Part shown: piece after piece, positions 49,773 through 49,883 of the stretch
How the letters are laid out: the number at the start of each line of letters is the position of its first letter
Numbering within the stretch: the first letter of the stretch is position 1
Program-made: the position numbers and the translations under genes
Assembly: GCF_000690905.1 (NCBI RefSeq)
Contig: NZ_JMCL01000141.1
Span: 1-49,883 of the forward strand
DNA: 49,883 nt
Direction of reading: 5' to 3'
Source: Pseudomonas sp. Ant30-3
GTDB taxonomy: Bacteria > Pseudomonadota > Gammaproteobacteria > Pseudomonadales > Pseudomonadaceae
The notes under the pieces: generated by a model
The model's input: the letters and a program-made list of their open reading frames with translations, nothing else
Database searches by the model: none
What the model was told of the DNA's origin: nothing

Positions 49773-49883
49773 TGTAGCAGCTGGCGCAGCCTGCGTCCGG
49801 CTGCGCAGCAGTCGTCGATTGGGCGCTCGCGGCTGCCCTGAAAAACCGCGCCGCCTGATTTTACGACTGCTGCGCAGCCGGAC
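49773..49883. repeat. REP doublet cut by the window end
   Basis: Left arm from TGTAGCAGCTGGCGCAGCC (49773), spacer ending GCCTGATTTTACG, and the start of the inverted arm (ACGACTGCTGCGCAGCCGGAC) running off the edge. Same family as 22760 and 46926 but with a different spacer. Confidence 0.82.

Noticed and set aside
49553..49841. Small ORFs at the right edge
   Set aside because: They lie inside a dispersed repeat and a REP doublet; such frames are commonly mis-annotated.

Overview
The window looks like the chromosome of a Pseudomonas of the fluorescens group. I infer this from the GC-rich coding sequence, the two families of Pseudomonas REP palindromes between genes, and Pseudomonas-type loci (itaconate ict/ich/ccl, glcDEFG, bphOP, a vgrG cargo island). 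No rRNA, tRNA, CRISPR array, prophage or transposase was seen.

Layout. 1-6605: a type VI secretion cargo module made of vgrG (5' end outside the window), a DUF4123 adaptor, a VasX-like pore-forming effector and a DUF6708-like candidate immunity protein, all with overlapping ends. 6790-8609 (minus): a P-loop kinase-like protein and a short threonine dehydratase. The dehydratase is preceded by what reads as a complete attenuator: a sigma-70 promoter, a leaderless 20-codon leader ORF with Ile/Thr codons, and competing antiterminator and terminator hairpins. 8663-10510 (mostly minus): a lower-GC accessory patch with a DUF2845 protein, an unrecognised protein built entirely from fourteen 25-28-residue beta-alpha repeats, and a doubtful small ORF. 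10511-11703: a HIT-like protein and an exported Rossmann-fold protein.

11709-19407: a LysR regulator diverging from an itaconate-type catabolic operon (hydratase, acyl-CoA dehydrogenase, MmgE/PrpD protein, CoA transferase, citramalyl-CoA-type lyase), closed by a TRAP binding protein without membrane subunits. 19470-27530: a chloroperoxidase-like hydrolase, a motif-rich 484-bp intergenic region, a small lipoprotein, an Aer-like chemoreceptor, a LysR/EamA exporter pair, a receiver-domain protein, a hexapeptide-repeat protein, a YciE-like protein and a small iron-permease-family protein. 27713-31919: the glycolate oxidase operon glcDEFG. 31960-33290: ten tandem copies of a 135-137-bp REP-doublet unit.

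33384-37684: a thioesterase, a LysR/SDR divergent pair, a nitroreductase and a nitronate monooxygenase-like protein. 37799-40659 (minus): bphO-bphP, a heme oxygenase and bacteriophytochrome kinase. 40852-46836: a GlxA-type AraC regulator beside a polyamine-type ABC transporter operon ending in a proline-racemase-family enzyme whose second catalytic cysteine is glycine. 47235-49389: an exported epoxide-hydrolase-like protein converging with UvsE across a bidirectional terminator. The right edge holds a dispersed repeat and a truncated REP doublet.

The observations most worth follow-up are the leaderless attenuator, the repeat-only solenoid protein, the tandem REP array and the Cys/Gly proline-racemase homologue.
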